Notes: generated by a model from the sequence alone, not told the origin. Numbered from the stretch's first letter, positions 29,933 through 39,572 are shown. The stretch is 64,000 bases of DNA from Pectobacterium sp. A5351 (GCF_028335745.1 NZ_CP116477.1:3038001-3102000); one strand, 5' to 3'. Translations and numbers: made by a program.

Positions 29933-30550
29933 TTATTTGAGGTAAGACAACGCCTGTTTCAACATCCGTTCATCAATGCCGTGCCCAACAGCGGGCGCGA
30001 TATCCAACGTAAACGCGGTCCCCAGTTTCTGAAAACGCTCAGCGGCAGCATGAGCGTGTCCAACGACAATCACGCCGTCCACTTCACCGTGAATCAGGTG
30101 CACCGTAACATCCGCAAAGGCTTTTTCTGGCAATACCGCAAAGCGGCCGCTGAACGCGATAATGTGCCCGGCCAGCGAGCCCCCTAACTTCAACGCTTCC
30201 AGCGACATAATGCTGCCCTGCGAGAAGCCCACCAGCACGGTGTGTGCCGCGCTAACGCCGCTTTGTTCCTGCCAGTGGCGCACAGTATCAACAAAACGCG
30301 GCAGATTTGCCTCAATGCGGGATAGTCGGTTCTCTTCCGTAACGCCCTGCACAGAGAACCACTGCCGCCCGTCGCCATAACCTGTACTGAACGGCCCACC
30401 AATACTGATCACCATCGCCTGCGGCAGTGCAGCGGCAAAATAACGTCCAATCTGTGCCATACCCGCGGCGGTATCGCCTACCCCATGAAACAGCAGGATT
30501 AATTGATTCGCCTCCGAAGGCTGCTGAACAACAACATAATCTTGATTCAC
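29933..30550 (-). CDS. ypfH: carboxylesterase YpfH
   Basis: 205-residue alpha/beta-hydrolase. Catalytic Ser lies in LVGFSQGSIM, Asp in HGEVDGV, and His in VGHGIDERML near the C-terminus. FHGVGD near the N-terminus forms the oxyanion loop. It resembles E. coli YpfH, an esterase on short acyl esters. The start is GTG 30550 with a CAGGAGAG site; the frame is open to 30586. In E. coli it is adjacent to tmcA; here about 5.4 kb of other DNA intervenes. Confidence 0.9.
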   Translation of the reverse strand: MNQDYVVVQQPSEANQLILLFHGVGDTAAGMAQIGRYFAAALPQAMVISIGGPFSTGYGDGRQWFSVQGVTEENRLSRIEANLPRFVDTVRHWQEQSGVSAAHTVLVGFSQGSIMSLEALKLGGSLAGHIIAFSGRFAVLPEKAFADVTVHLIHGEVDGVIVVGHAHAAAERFQKLGTAFTLDIAPAVGHGIDERMLKQALSYLK

Positions 30551-30708
30551 GTTTCTCTCCTGAGAGCCTGTGCCGAACGCCATCATCTGCCGACATTCGT
30601 CATAAAGTACGGTTAAGTCTCACTATACGCCGCGTGCTGACAGGAGAAATCGGGAATTACTGAACGAGATGTTCCATTTTTTGCAACGACAAAGGAGCTA
30701 TTTTCCTG

Positions 30709-30885
30709 TCAGTGCGGTTTGACGATGCGAATCGTTGAGGCCGGATCGTTAACCAGACAGCGTGTCGGACGCACTGGCCGTTTGACCAGTTCACCGCCGC
30801 AGTTCGGGCAGGCGTGATGAAATACGGTATCCGCACAATCAGGACAAAACGTGCACTCATAAGAGCAGAGGCAGCAACGACGTGA
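30709..30885 (-). pseudogene. DUF1272 protein, 5'-truncated fragment
   Basis: The minus strand encodes CSYECTFCPDCADTVF and then HACPNCGGELVKRPVRPTRC, ending at a stop at 30709-30711. This is the C-terminal zinc-binding half of DUF1272 proteins, with its Cys pairs. The normal N-terminal half (about 20 residues) and start are missing. The frame ends at about 30885 against the autotransporter fragment. A single deletion that removed both 5' ends explains the junction. Confidence 0.7.
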
Positions 30886-32059
30886 CTGGCGCCTTCAGCC
30901 GCCTGAATACCGTAGAAGCGGCCACCAGCAGCGGTTTGCGCAGCGCAGCGCAGCGCAGTTGCAGACAGCGGCGAATGTTGAATCGGCGCTACAGGTTGCC
31001 GATCGCTGGTCAACCCTATCCTCAACCAGCGAGCAGCAAGCCGATTTACTGGCTAAAGCCGCCGCCTTCCAGCAGTTAGGCAGCGCGAGCGCCGCCGCTA
31101 TTGCACTGGATTCGCTGTCCGGTCAGGCACACGCCTCCAGCAATGCCATTCTGTTTAACAGTCTGGATTATCAGAACCAGCTCCTGAACAACCGCTTGGA
31201 TCTGTTAGGGAACGAGAAAAACTACGGGCTGTGAATTGAAACCGGTAAGCTGCGCGGCGACCTGAAACAGTCCGGCTATCTGGGCAGCCATTACGACATC
31301 ACGCTGACTGCCATCGGTACGGATACCGACTTCGACACGCCGGGATTACGTGCCGGGATCGCCTATACCAACAGCCAAATCAAAGCCGATTACGAGGGCA
31401 GCGGCGGCGGCAGTGAAAATAAACTGCACGGGGTGATGACCTACGCGCGCTATAACCTTACGCCAGAATGGTATGTTCAGGGCAACCTGAGCTATCAGCA
31501 TGGTCGCGATAAATTGCAGCGTTCAATCTTGCTGAACAATGTCGAAGCGGTTTCCAGCAGTACCTCAAGCGATAGCTGGCAGAGCCTAGTCAAAACCGGC
31601 TACGAGCTGGCGCTCAACGATATCTTTAGCGTGCAGCCCTATGCCGGGCTGAAGTACAGCTACCTGTCCACTGGCGGCTTTACGGATACCGGCAGCGCAT
31701 TTGGCCTGACGGGAGAAGGCAATGATTACTCCCGTACCATTGGTCTGACAGGGGTTAACCTGCGCGCGCTGCTGCAATGGAATCAGGGATGGTGGAGCAG
31801 TGTTGGCGTGAGCGGTGAGTACCAGCATGCATTCACCAACCCGTCGCTTGATGTCTCCTCGCGCTGGAGCGGGCTGGGCCGCGAAGGAGAGCGCCTCGAT
31901 ATTCCGGGCATTCGACTGGACAAAGATTCGCAGTGGGCAGGTGTGAGGCTGGATGTAGGTAAAGCGGCGGATGCCCGTTTCTTCCTGCGTGCTGACAAAC
32001 ACTTTGCCGATCGCGGTAACGAAGAAGTGCTGCGCGGCGGCGTCGACGTGTCTTTCTGA
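30882..32059 (+). pseudogene. autotransporter (type V) C-terminal region, degraded
   Basis: The + strand encodes VTGAFSRLNTVEAATSSGLR in one frame, switches frame at a CAGCG tandem run (30941-30955), continues as LQTAANVESALQ, meets an in-frame TGA at 31232-31234 (after NYGL, where a Trp is expected), and then continues in the same frame as a 12-strand autotransporter beta-barrel to the terminal GGVDVSF. The C-terminal Phe is the outer-membrane insertion signal. The passenger domain and signal peptide are absent. At least one frameshift and one stop make it a pseudogene. Confidence 0.85.
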
Positions 32060-32120
32060 TAGCCATAGCGCCGACGACCTCTCCGTCGGCGTTAACATCA
32101 TGATAAAGATGGAAGTATTA

Positions 32121-32147
32121 CTCGCCGATGAAGACAACATCGGCGAG
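32121..32147. terminator. hairpin between convergent autotransporter remnant and S9 peptidase
   Basis: CTCGCCGATG at 32121-32130 pairs perfectly with CATCGGCGAG at 32138-32147. A second hairpin, CGCCGACG with CGTCGGCG, is at 32069-32091. Position between convergent genes fits termination, though T runs are weak. Confidence 0.5.
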
Positions 32148-32152
32148 AACAC

Positions 32153-34594
32153 TTAGCGCACCGGAGATTTTTCCTGCTCTGGGCGATTCCAGTCTGGCGT
32201 CTTTCGTCCTGCCAGATGACGGATAAAGAAATCCCACATCAGCCGCTGACCGTAAGCCCCGCCGCTGACACCGTGACCACCGCCGGGCAGATAGAACAGG
32301 TCAAAATCTTTGTCGGCTTTGATGAGTTTATCGACGACCTGCATCGTCGTGGACGGATCGACATTCTCATCCAACTCCCCCACCATCAGCAGCAGCTTAC
32401 CCTGTAAACGCCAGACATTTTCCGCGTTGGAAGCGTCCGCATATTTTTCATCGACCGGCCATCCCATCCACTGTTCATTCCACCAGATTTTATCCATGCG
32501 GTTATCGTGGCTGCCGGAATCGGCCACGGCGACGTTATAAAATTCCGGATGGAAGAGCAGTGCCGCCATCGCGTTCTGTCCACCAGCAGACACGCCGGTA
32601 ATCCCCACGCCACGGGCGATGTCATACCAGGGATACTGTCGCGCTACTGCCTGATGCCATAGGATCCGATCGGGGAACCCTCCATCCTTCAGGTTGCGCC
32701 ACGCGACATCATGAAAGGCGCGGGAACGGTTATTGGTTCCCATACCGTCGATCTTCGCGACGGCAAACCCAAACTCGGTCAACGGTTCCGGCCAAAAGGA
32801 AAAATCTTTCGGCACAAAAGAACCGTGTGGCCCGGCATAGATCCCTTCAACGACCGGGTATTTCTCCCCCGCGTTGAGATTGCGTGGCGGATAGAGAAGC
32901 CCCCAAATTTCCGTTTTGCCATCCCTGCCCGGCGTCATAAAAGGAATCGGGGGACGCCAGCCTGCGGCACGCAGTTGGCTGATATCCGTGGTATTCACCC
33001 GCATCAGCATCTGATTATCTGCCGTGCGATAGAGCGTGGTGACTGGCGGTAAGTCGTAGCGCGAGTAAGTATCGACATAGTAGTCGCCGTTGGGTGAGAA
33101 GCTCAGCGTATGGTTGGCGGATTCCGGCGTTAATGCCGTTAGCCCACTGCCGTCAAAGCCGATTTTATAGCCGTGCAGGTAATAAGGATCTTCCCCTTGG
33201 TTGATGCCCGACGCGCTGAAGTAAATCACCCGATTCTTTTCATCGACCCAGTTAACGGAGCGTACCACCCACTCACCTTGCGTAATCGCATTCTTCACCG
33301 TTCCCGTCACGGCATCATACAGATAAAGATGCTGCCACCCACTGCGCTCAGAGGCCCACATGATCTCGTTGCTGTCAGCCAGATCGTGCCGATAATATTT
33401 ACCGCTTCCCGTCGCCACACCCGTTAGCGGCATGTAATCGATAAACGTGTCTGACGTTTCGTTGATCAGCACGCGCGGCGTGGCGGTCTCGCTCTCCACT
33501 TCAATCACCCGGTACGTTTGATGACCGCGCTGGTTATAGTCAAACGTGAATGTCCGCCCATCTTTGCGCCAAACGGGGTAAGAAAGCGAATAAGGATTGG
33601 GAAACAGTGAGGGATCGATAGCGGTGATGCGACGCGAAGCCACCTCCACCAGTACCGGCTGCGGAATATCCAGCATATCGCCCGGTTTAGGGTAAAAGAT
33701 CTGACGATGCTTCGGCTGTCGCTGGTCTGCTGGCGACGATTCGATATAGTGAACGTAACGCTTGTCTGCCCGCTGAACGCGAAACAGTGCCAGTTTCGTG
33801 CTATCCGGCGACCAACTCAGCCGTTCAATCTCGTACTCGTTTTGCGCCGTCCCGTCCTGCGTGATGACAAACCGTTCGCCATTCTGCTTACCGACCAGCA
33901 CCAAATTATGGTTTTCAACGAGCGCCTCCCATTGTCCATCCGGTGAGAGACGGCTCTGAGATTGTGCGGCAGTGCGACTTTGCTCCTCGGATTGAGAGAG
34001 ATCGGACAACACGCGGCACTGATAGCTACGGATATCACAGCCAAGCAGCCGCGTGCCTTGCGGGATAAACAGCAGTTTTGCCTGTTCGTTATAATCAACC
34101 TGCTCAAACGGCAGCGTCGTTGCCGTCACCGGTTTTTTCAATAACGGGTTGAGCGCCTGCGCCAGACGCGCATGATCGAAGGCGGGTTGCTGAGTCTGGC
34201 TAGCTGCCTCCACGCGCATAAATTCATAGCCACCGGGGTTCTCTATCGTCGCTGCTATTGAGCGACGATAGAGGAACGTTTGACCGTCTGACTGCCACAC
34301 TATCCGTCCCGGATAGTGGTGAACCAGCGTCCGGTAATGCTGTCCTTGATCCCTGATGAGGCGATAATTCTCGCGGCTCAGGTCAGGAGACTCACTCGCT
34401 GCGCCAGGCAAGGCTGCGCTCGCCAATAGCGCTATCAGCGTGTTGATGCGGCGGCGGCGAGGTCGCGCAATCAACCCACTGCCGTGCTGCCAGAGTCCAG
34501 CACAGGCGCGCAGCAGCGTGCTCTTACCCACGCCAGACGCCCCGTTGATCATCCAACGCTTCGCATCGACAACATGACCGTAGGCGGCTCGCAA
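32153..34594 (-). CDS. S9-family prolyl oligopeptidase / DPP IV-like peptidase with foreign N-terminus
   Basis: 813-residue frame. From about residue 51 it is a dipeptidyl-peptidase-IV-type protein: signal-like NTLIALLASAALPGAA, a beta-propeller, and an alpha/beta hydrolase domain with Ser669 in GVSAGGQ, Asp near 742 (GELDENVDP) and His774 (GGGHG). Residues 1-46 instead encode part of an ABC ATPase (Walker A GASGVGKST at 18-26). The native start was lost in a fusion; TTG at 34474 could give MIARPRRRRINTLIALL as a new signal peptide. Whether it is made or secreted is uncertain. Confidence 0.75.
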   Translation of the reverse strand: MRAAYGHVVDAKRWMINGASGVGKSTLLRACAGLWQHGSGLIARPRRRRINTLIALLASAALPGAASESPDLSRENYRLIRDQGQHYRTLVHHYPGRIVWQSDGQTFLYRRSIAATIENPGGYEFMRVEAASQTQQPAFDHARLAQALNPLLKKPVTATTLPFEQVDYNEQAKLLFIPQGTRLLGCDIRSYQCRVLSDLSQSEEQSRTAAQSQSRLSPDGQWEALVENHNLVLVGKQNGERFVITQDGTAQNEYEIERLSWSPDSTKLALFRVQRADKRYVHYIESSPADQRQPKHRQIFYPKPGDMLDIPQPVLVEVASRRITAIDPSLFPNPYSLSYPVWRKDGRTFTFDYNQRGHQTYRVIEVESETATPRVLINETSDTFIDYMPLTGVATGSGKYYRHDLADSNEIMWASERSGWQHLYLYDAVTGTVKNAITQGEWVVRSVNWVDEKNRVIYFSASGINQGEDPYYLHGYKIGFDGSGLTALTPESANHTLSFSPNGDYYVDTYSRYDLPPVTTLYRTADNQMLMRVNTTDISQLRAAGWRPPIPFMTPGRDGKTEIWGLLYPPRNLNAGEKYPVVEGIYAGPHGSFVPKDFSFWPEPLTEFGFAVAKIDGMGTNNRSRAFHDVAWRNLKDGGFPDRILWHQAVARQYPWYDIARGVGITGVSAGGQNAMAALLFHPEFYNVAVADSGSHDNRMDKIWWNEQWMGWPVDEKYADASNAENVWRLQGKLLLMVGELDENVDPSTTMQVVDKLIKADKDFDLFYLPGGGHGVSGGAYGQRLMWDFFIRHLAGRKTPDWNRPEQEKSPVR

Positions 34595-34615
34595 TAAACC
34601 GTGTCGTCACGGTTC
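34457..34615 (-). pseudogene. ABC transporter ATP-binding remnant (YddA/SbmA-like)
   Basis: Minus-strand frame HGLLRAAYGHVVDAKRWM runs into INGASGVGKSTLLRACAGLW and GSGLIARP. This is the segment around Walker A of ABC-type export proteins such as YddA. It lacks the membrane domain before it and Walker B after it. It is fused in frame to the S9 peptidase at an arginine-rich CGC/CGG run near 34450, so a deletion brought the two genes together. Confidence 0.7.
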
Positions 34616-34667
34616 ATCGCCCGCGCTTTGCGCATTTACTCACGATTTTTCCCTGAATGGAGACACC

Positions 34668-35933
34668 ATGTCCGACGCCATTATCACTGCCAGCGACACC
34701 TCGCTGGATGCATTGCTCAATAATAACGACAAGCCCATTCTGCTTGACCTGTGGGCACCCTGGTGCCAGCCGTGCAAAACGCTGGCTCCTCTGCTGGATA
34801 CCATCGCGGATAACACACCAGATAACCTGACCGTCGCCAAGCTGGATGTGGAGCAATATCCGGCATTGATGCAGCGTTTTGGGGTTCGTGGCATTCCAAC
34901 GCTGCTGTTGTTTAAAAACGGTGAGGAGATTTCGCGACAGATTGGCGTAAAAACGCTGGCGCAGCTACGCGGCTGGCTGGAATCACATCAGATCGCGATA
35001 CAGAACACCGCTCAACCGCTGGCAGACACCCGCGTGACGTGGGGAGCGTTCTATGGCAATGCGTCGCTACACGATTTTCTCCACCAGCGACTACGTCAGC
35101 ATGCGGCAAACGGGGATATTGAACACGCCTTTTCCCCTTATTGGCAGGACAACAAGGGCTCGGTCTCTGCGGTGCTGGCGCACAGTACTGACATTCACAT
35201 TTTTGAACGCGTCAGCGGGCTGCCAGCCGCACTCGGCCTACTGCTGGAAAAGCTGCCGACTACCACGCCAGCACAGGTTGACGCTCTCTTTGCTGCTATC
35301 GCTCCCGGAAAAGCCATAGATGGCGTTGCGCTGCAATGGCTACAGCAGTGGTTAGACGATGCGGGCAACCCGTGGTCTGACTGGCTGGCAGACAGCACGG
35401 TAGACAGCCTGCGTCAGCAGTGGATTACCGTGGCTTCTCGGCTGTTGGCGGGTGAAACCGTGGCAGAAAGCGAATGGACGGCGCTGCATCAGCAGGCGAT
35501 CAGTTGGGAGGAGAAAGCCTCTGGCGAACTGGGTCTGGAAAAAAATATAGCGTCAATCATTGCCAGCCTATCACCGCCGCCTGCGGCGTCTGATGTAAAC
35601 AGCTGGCGAGGCGTGAGCACCACTCTCGGCTTCGCGCTGGCGCAGATCCTGCAAATTCACGATGGATGGAGCAGAGAAGAACGGGCAACGCCTGACAAAC
35701 GTTTCCGCTGGTTTAAGGAACAGGAAGAAGCAACGCCCAACAAACGGCTCACGGATGCGCAAATTACGGCACTACGTGAGCAATGGCTTCAGGAGAACCC
35801 GGATTTTTCCGCGAAAGAGAGCGCTTTTTATCAGCGCTACCCGCAGTTGTTAGAGCAGCAGAAAACCCACTTGCAAGAAACGCTGTGGGAATTGCTGCGC
35901 CGCGCACCAGCCTTCACATCACAGTTGGACTAA
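34668..35933 (+). CDS. thioredoxin-domain protein with long C-terminal extension
   Basis: 421 residues. Residues 1-105 form a thioredoxin domain with the redox pair Cys33-Gln-Pro-Cys36 (WAPWCQPCK) and the cis-Pro motif GIPTLLLF. The following 315 residues are largely helical and Trp-rich, unlike YbbN's TPR-like tail, and I do not recognise them. AATGGAGAC precedes the ATG. It lies between the S9 peptidase fusion and tmcA in an accessory block. A disulfide or folding role is likely; partners unknown. Confidence 0.8.
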   Translation: MSDAIITASDTSLDALLNNNDKPILLDLWAPWCQPCKTLAPLLDTIADNTPDNLTVAKLDVEQYPALMQRFGVRGIPTLLLFKNGEEISRQIGVKTLAQLRGWLESHQIAIQNTAQPLADTRVTWGAFYGNASLHDFLHQRLRQHAANGDIEHAFSPYWQDNKGSVSAVLAHSTDIHIFERVSGLPAALGLLLEKLPTTTPAQVDALFAAIAPGKAIDGVALQWLQQWLDDAGNPWSDWLADSTVDSLRQQWITVASRLLAGETVAESEWTALHQQAISWEEKASGELGLEKNIASIIASLSPPPAASDVNSWRGVSTTLGFALAQILQIHDGWSREERATPDKRFRWFKEQEEATPNKRLTDAQITALREQWLQENPDFSAKESAFYQRYPQLLEQQKTHLQETLWELLRRAPAFTSQLD

Positions 35934-35949
35934 CGCTGTAGCCTGCGTC

Positions 35950-38028
35950 TCAAGGATGAGGCGTATCAACCGTCGGTCCAACAGAAAGTCCCCACTGCCG
36001 CCAGCGCTCGCACCGTTGTCCATCGATATCGACCAGCGCAACAGCCGCCTCTTCACGCCAGCGTTTCAGGAGCGCTTTCCTGCCAGTCAGCCCCAGCGCC
36101 GCCGCTATCTGTTCCCCATCTCTCGGCTTTTCCACCAGCAGACGTAGCGCAGGCAACGGCAATACGGTGTGAATCAACAGGCGGCAAAGCGCGGCAAAGC
36201 TGGCTTCCATCGGTCGATGCGCAAACGCAAACCCCGCCAATTCACGCCAGTCGTCATCATTCAACTCCATGCTATCTGTCTGCGGCAGCGTAAGATTCAG
36301 CGGAATCAGACGCTGTAGCCAACGCCAGTCACGCGCTAGCTGTTGGCTTCCCTGCTCCACCAACTTATGCCCCGCGTCACTCAGCGGCAGTATTGCCATC
36401 GCGCTGTAACAGCCGCTGCTGGCCTCAAGATGGCTGCCAATACGCACCCGTTGAAAGCCACACGACTGCCAGAACGCCCACAGCTCTGGCTGATAGCCGA
36501 AGCTAACCGACAGGTAATCCAGCGCCTGCTGTTGTGCCTCGCGCGTCTGCTCGGCAATGAGCGCCCGGCCAATCCCCTGCCGGCGAAATGACGATGCCAC
36601 CGCAATCCGACTCACGCGACGCGCCCGCAACATCGGCGCATGCCACAATCCCGCGTGTGCCGCCAGCGACTGTGCCACCAAATTGCCACGCGGGCGTCGC
36701 CGTCCGGCCCACACCTCATGCGCCAATGATGCGGATAGCCCGCCTTCCTCCACCAGCCACAGAACGCCACAAATATTGCCCGCCACCTGTGCGCTGGCAA
36801 TCTGCATACCCGGCGCATCCATCAGGCGACGTAAATCCAGCGGCGAAGTACGGTAATGCGCGCTGCACAAGAGCGCGTAACACCCTGCCAGACGCTCAGG
36901 GTGCGTTAGCCAGTCGTCGGCACGTTCGGTGCGGCTTTCCAGCGCCGAAGAGGAAATAGGTAGGGCGACCTGCGGTGTGGAATAAAACGCGTCTGGCTCG
37001 TTGAAGAGCAATGCCTGATCCAACACCCGCTCCAGCGGATCGTTAACGGCCCAGCGCAAAGGCTCATCCAGCGTAAACGCCCGCCACTGCGGCAACGTCG
37101 CACAAAACTTCAGCAGGAATCCCCGTCCGGTACCTTCATATCCCTGTACCGTCGTAGTCATCAGAATGCGGGAAAAATAGGGTAACAGCGCGGAGAGCAC
37201 GGAAGACGGAATCGCCGCCGCTTCATCAATTAACAACCAGTCGATATCAGGCGTGCCATGAAGGCGGCAGTGTGCCAGCAGCGCATCCGGTGCCCAAAAC
37301 TGTGCATCGGCACGCGCGTGCTGTTGCAGAATCTCCGCCGCCGCACGAGACGGTGCGGTGATCCAGCAGGCTTTACGGCTCCGCTGCGTCAGCATTCCTG
37401 CCAGCGCGGATTTTCCCCGCCCGCGCGGTGCAGTAATGACAAATACGCCGGACTCAGCGGTGTTCAGCTCATACAGAATCTTCTGCTGTTGCGCGGTCGG
37501 TTCACCGCTCGCAGGCTGCCAGTCCGATCGCACGGCCAGTGGCCGAATGACGGTTTTCCGGCCCTGCAGCCAGAGCACCACGTCTGCATCGGCCAACAGC
37601 TGGCGCTGAAAATGCTGGATAAAGTACGGGGTGGCAATCGGCTGTGCTTGTTCGCTCCAGCGCAGGCTGTCTTCATCCGGCAAGGTCGGCCATGTCTGCC
37701 ACGGCGGCACCAGCATAATCAGCCAGCTACCGGCCTGTAGCGTGCCTGACAGCATCGCCAGCGCCTCGACGTCCACGCCTTTGCGCGCATCAAACACCGC
37801 ATGGAGAGACTCCCGCCCCAGCAGCGTCCGTACTCGACTGGCTGGCAGCGAGGTAACGGAATCAGGTGCAGATTCGCCGATCCACAGCCAGTCGCCGGAC
37901 AACTGGCGACTAAGCGCTAACGCCTGCTCTTCACACCAGCTCGCTTCACCGCTCAGCAACATCAGCCGCCGAACACCATAACGCTGTTGCTGGTATTGGC
38001 TGTGGAGAAAATCACGCAATGTCATCAC
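35950..38028 (-). CDS. tmcA: tRNA(Met) cytidine acetyltransferase TmcA
   Basis: 692 residues. It forms N4-acetylcytidine at the wobble base of elongator tRNA-Met, using ATP and acetyl-CoA. Walker A is GRGKSA (residues about 203-208), the Walker B-like motif is LLIDEAAAIP, and a GNAT domain carries RRQGIGRALI. The C-terminal domain binds tRNA. It is adjacent to a YeaL-like gene and purC; E. coli has ypfH on the other side. Confidence 0.95.
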   Translation of the reverse strand: MMTLRDFLHSQYQQQRYGVRRLMLLSGEASWCEEQALALSRQLSGDWLWIGESAPDSVTSLPASRVRTLLGRESLHAVFDARKGVDVEALAMLSGTLQAGSWLIMLVPPWQTWPTLPDEDSLRWSEQAQPIATPYFIQHFQRQLLADADVVLWLQGRKTVIRPLAVRSDWQPASGEPTAQQQKILYELNTAESGVFVITAPRGRGKSALAGMLTQRSRKACWITAPSRAAAEILQQHARADAQFWAPDALLAHCRLHGTPDIDWLLIDEAAAIPSSVLSALLPYFSRILMTTTVQGYEGTGRGFLLKFCATLPQWRAFTLDEPLRWAVNDPLERVLDQALLFNEPDAFYSTPQVALPISSSALESRTERADDWLTHPERLAGCYALLCSAHYRTSPLDLRRLMDAPGMQIASAQVAGNICGVLWLVEEGGLSASLAHEVWAGRRRPRGNLVAQSLAAHAGLWHAPMLRARRVSRIAVASSFRRQGIGRALIAEQTREAQQQALDYLSVSFGYQPELWAFWQSCGFQRVRIGSHLEASSGCYSAMAILPLSDAGHKLVEQGSQQLARDWRWLQRLIPLNLTLPQTDSMELNDDDWRELAGFAFAHRPMEASFAALCRLLIHTVLPLPALRLLVEKPRDGEQIAAALGLTGRKALLKRWREEAAVALVDIDGQRCERWRQWGLSVGPTVDTPHP

Positions 38029-38042
38029 ACGCGCCGAATGAA

Positions 38043-38495
38043 TCAGGTCTTGCCGATCAGCAGGGAAAGCAGCCCGGCAGCGATCAATGGACCGACGGGA
38101 ACGCCGCGAAACAGCGCCACTCCCATCACTGTCCCCACCAGCAGCCCTGCCACAACGGAAGGTTGATTGCTCATCAGCGACACACCGCGTCCGCCAAGCC
38201 AGGACACAACCACACCAATAAGGATCGCCAGCAGAGATTTCCAGTGCAGGAAGGAATGCATCACTTCACTGGCGGTAATTTTTCCGCTGGCAATCGGTGC
38301 CATCACACCAATGGTCAGAATAACGATACCGATGCTCAGGCCGTATTTTTCCACCCACGGGAAATAGCTGTTCAACGGTGTGATGCGTATCGCCAGCAGA
38401 ACCAGAATCGCCAGCGTGACGGTCATGTTATGGCTGATGATACCCAGCCCCGCCAGGACGAGCAGAATTAACAATGTTGGATCGAAGTAGGCCAT
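38043..38495 (-). CDS. DUF441 (UPF0756) membrane protein, YeaL-like
   Basis: 150 residues with four or five membrane helices. It matches E. coli YeaL through blocks such as [43 protein letters not shown] and [22 protein letters not shown]. Function unknown. It ends 14 bases before tmcA on the same strand, so it may be co-transcribed with tmcA. In E. coli yeaL lies elsewhere. Confidence 0.88.
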   Translation of the reverse strand: MAYFDPTLLILLVLAGLGIISHNMTVTLAILVLLAIRITPLNSYFPWVEKYGLSIGIVILTIGVMAPIASGKITASEVMHSFLHWKSLLAILIGVVVSWLGGRGVSLMSNQPSVVAGLLVGTVMGVALFRGVPVGPLIAAGLLSLLIGKT

Positions 38496-38661
38496 GGATG
38501 CGAGTCTGTCGAAAAGTAGTCAGGTTGCGCGTTAAGCAAACCGCGATGATAGCATTAATCGGCGTCAGGGGCAGGAATCGAAGTAAGAGAGAGATCGGTA
38601 AATTCTTCAGGCGGAGACGAGGAATCAGAAGACAGCTTTCGGGAGGAAAACAAATAAAACA

Positions 38662-38698
38662 TTCAGGCGGCCAGCCTATTTCAAACTGACGGCCTGAA
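38662..38698 (-). terminator. possible terminator after purC
   Basis: TTCAGGC at 38662-38668 pairs with GCCTGAA at 38692-38698 on the minus strand, just after the purC stop. The loop is long and the following T run is weak, so this is a modest candidate. Confidence 0.4.
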
Positions 38699-38715
38699 CG
38701 TAAACGATTGCGCAG

Positions 38716-39429
38716 TTAGTCTAATTTTACGCCGATACGGTGCGCAACTTCTTCATACGCTTCAATCAAACCACCGAGGCTCTGACGGAAACGGTCTTTA
38801 TCCATTTTGTTCAGCGTTTCTTTGTCCCACAGGCGGCTACCGTCTGGTGAGAACTCATCACCCAGCACGACTTCACCTTTGAACAGACCGAACTCCAGCT
38901 TGAAGTCGACCAGAATCAGCCCGGCGTCGCCAAACAGTTTGCTCAGCACGTCGTTCGCCTTGTAGCTCAACTCTTTCATACGAGCCAGATTCTCTTCGTT
39001 CACCCAGCCGAACGTCTTGCAGTAAGACTCGTTCACCATTGGGTCATGCATTGCATCGTTTTTCAGGAACAGATCGAACAACGGCGGATTCAGCTCGATA
39101 CCTTCTTCGATACCCAGACGTTTTACCAGCGACCCTGCCGCGCGGTTGCGCACGACACACTCGACCGGCACCATCTCCAGCTTTTTCACCAGCACTTCAT
39201 TGTCAGACAGCAGGCTCACCATTTGGGTTGGGATTCCGGCTTCTTCCAGTTTACTCATGATGAAATGGTTGAACTTGTTATTCACCATCCCTTTACGGTC
39301 AAACTGCTCAATGCGCGCACCGTCTCCTGCTGATGTATCATTGCGGAACTCCAGCACCAGTAGATCGGGATCTTCGGTGGTGTAGACGGTTTTCGCCTTT
39401 CCACGATACAGCTCAGCTAGCTTTTGCAT
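38716..39429 (-). CDS. purC: phosphoribosylaminoimidazole-succinocarboxamide synthase
   Basis: SAICAR synthase of purine synthesis; joins CAIR with aspartate using ATP. 237 residues, equal to the E. coli enzyme. Family blocks [43 protein letters not shown] and LVDFKLEFG are present. The start is ATG 39429. A PurR-like site lies upstream. In E. coli it is likewise next to bamC (nlpB) and dapA. Confidence 0.98.
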
Positions 39430-39485
39430 CTTTAATTACTCCACACAGTGAGGGTCAACCAATACGACCCGATATTTAACGCTTC

Positions 39486-39501
39486 CCCGAACGGTTGCCG
39501 A
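39486..39501 (-). promoter_or_regulatory. weak PurR-like site upstream of purC
   Basis: The minus strand reads GCAACCGTTC in the middle of the site, close to the PurR core GCAAACGTTT (8 of 10). It is about 60 bases before purC. The match is only moderate. Confidence 0.3.
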
Positions 39502-39538
39502 TAGCGCCCGTCAATTCGGGTAGAGATTATTGAATGAA

Positions 39539-39561
39539 GAAGGGCCGGATAATCCGACCCT
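39539..39561 (-). terminator. hairpin after bamC
   Basis: AAGGGCCGGA pairs with TCCGACCCTT around 39539-39561 with one mismatch, just past the bamC stop on the minus strand. It probably ends the dapA-bamC transcript. Confidence 0.5.
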
Positions 39562-39572
39562 TGGTTTATGCA

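Noticed and set aside
30657..31025. 122-residue minus-strand frame over the DUF1272 fragment
   Set aside because: The recognisable DUF1272 residues are in a different frame, and this frame runs antisense through the autotransporter.
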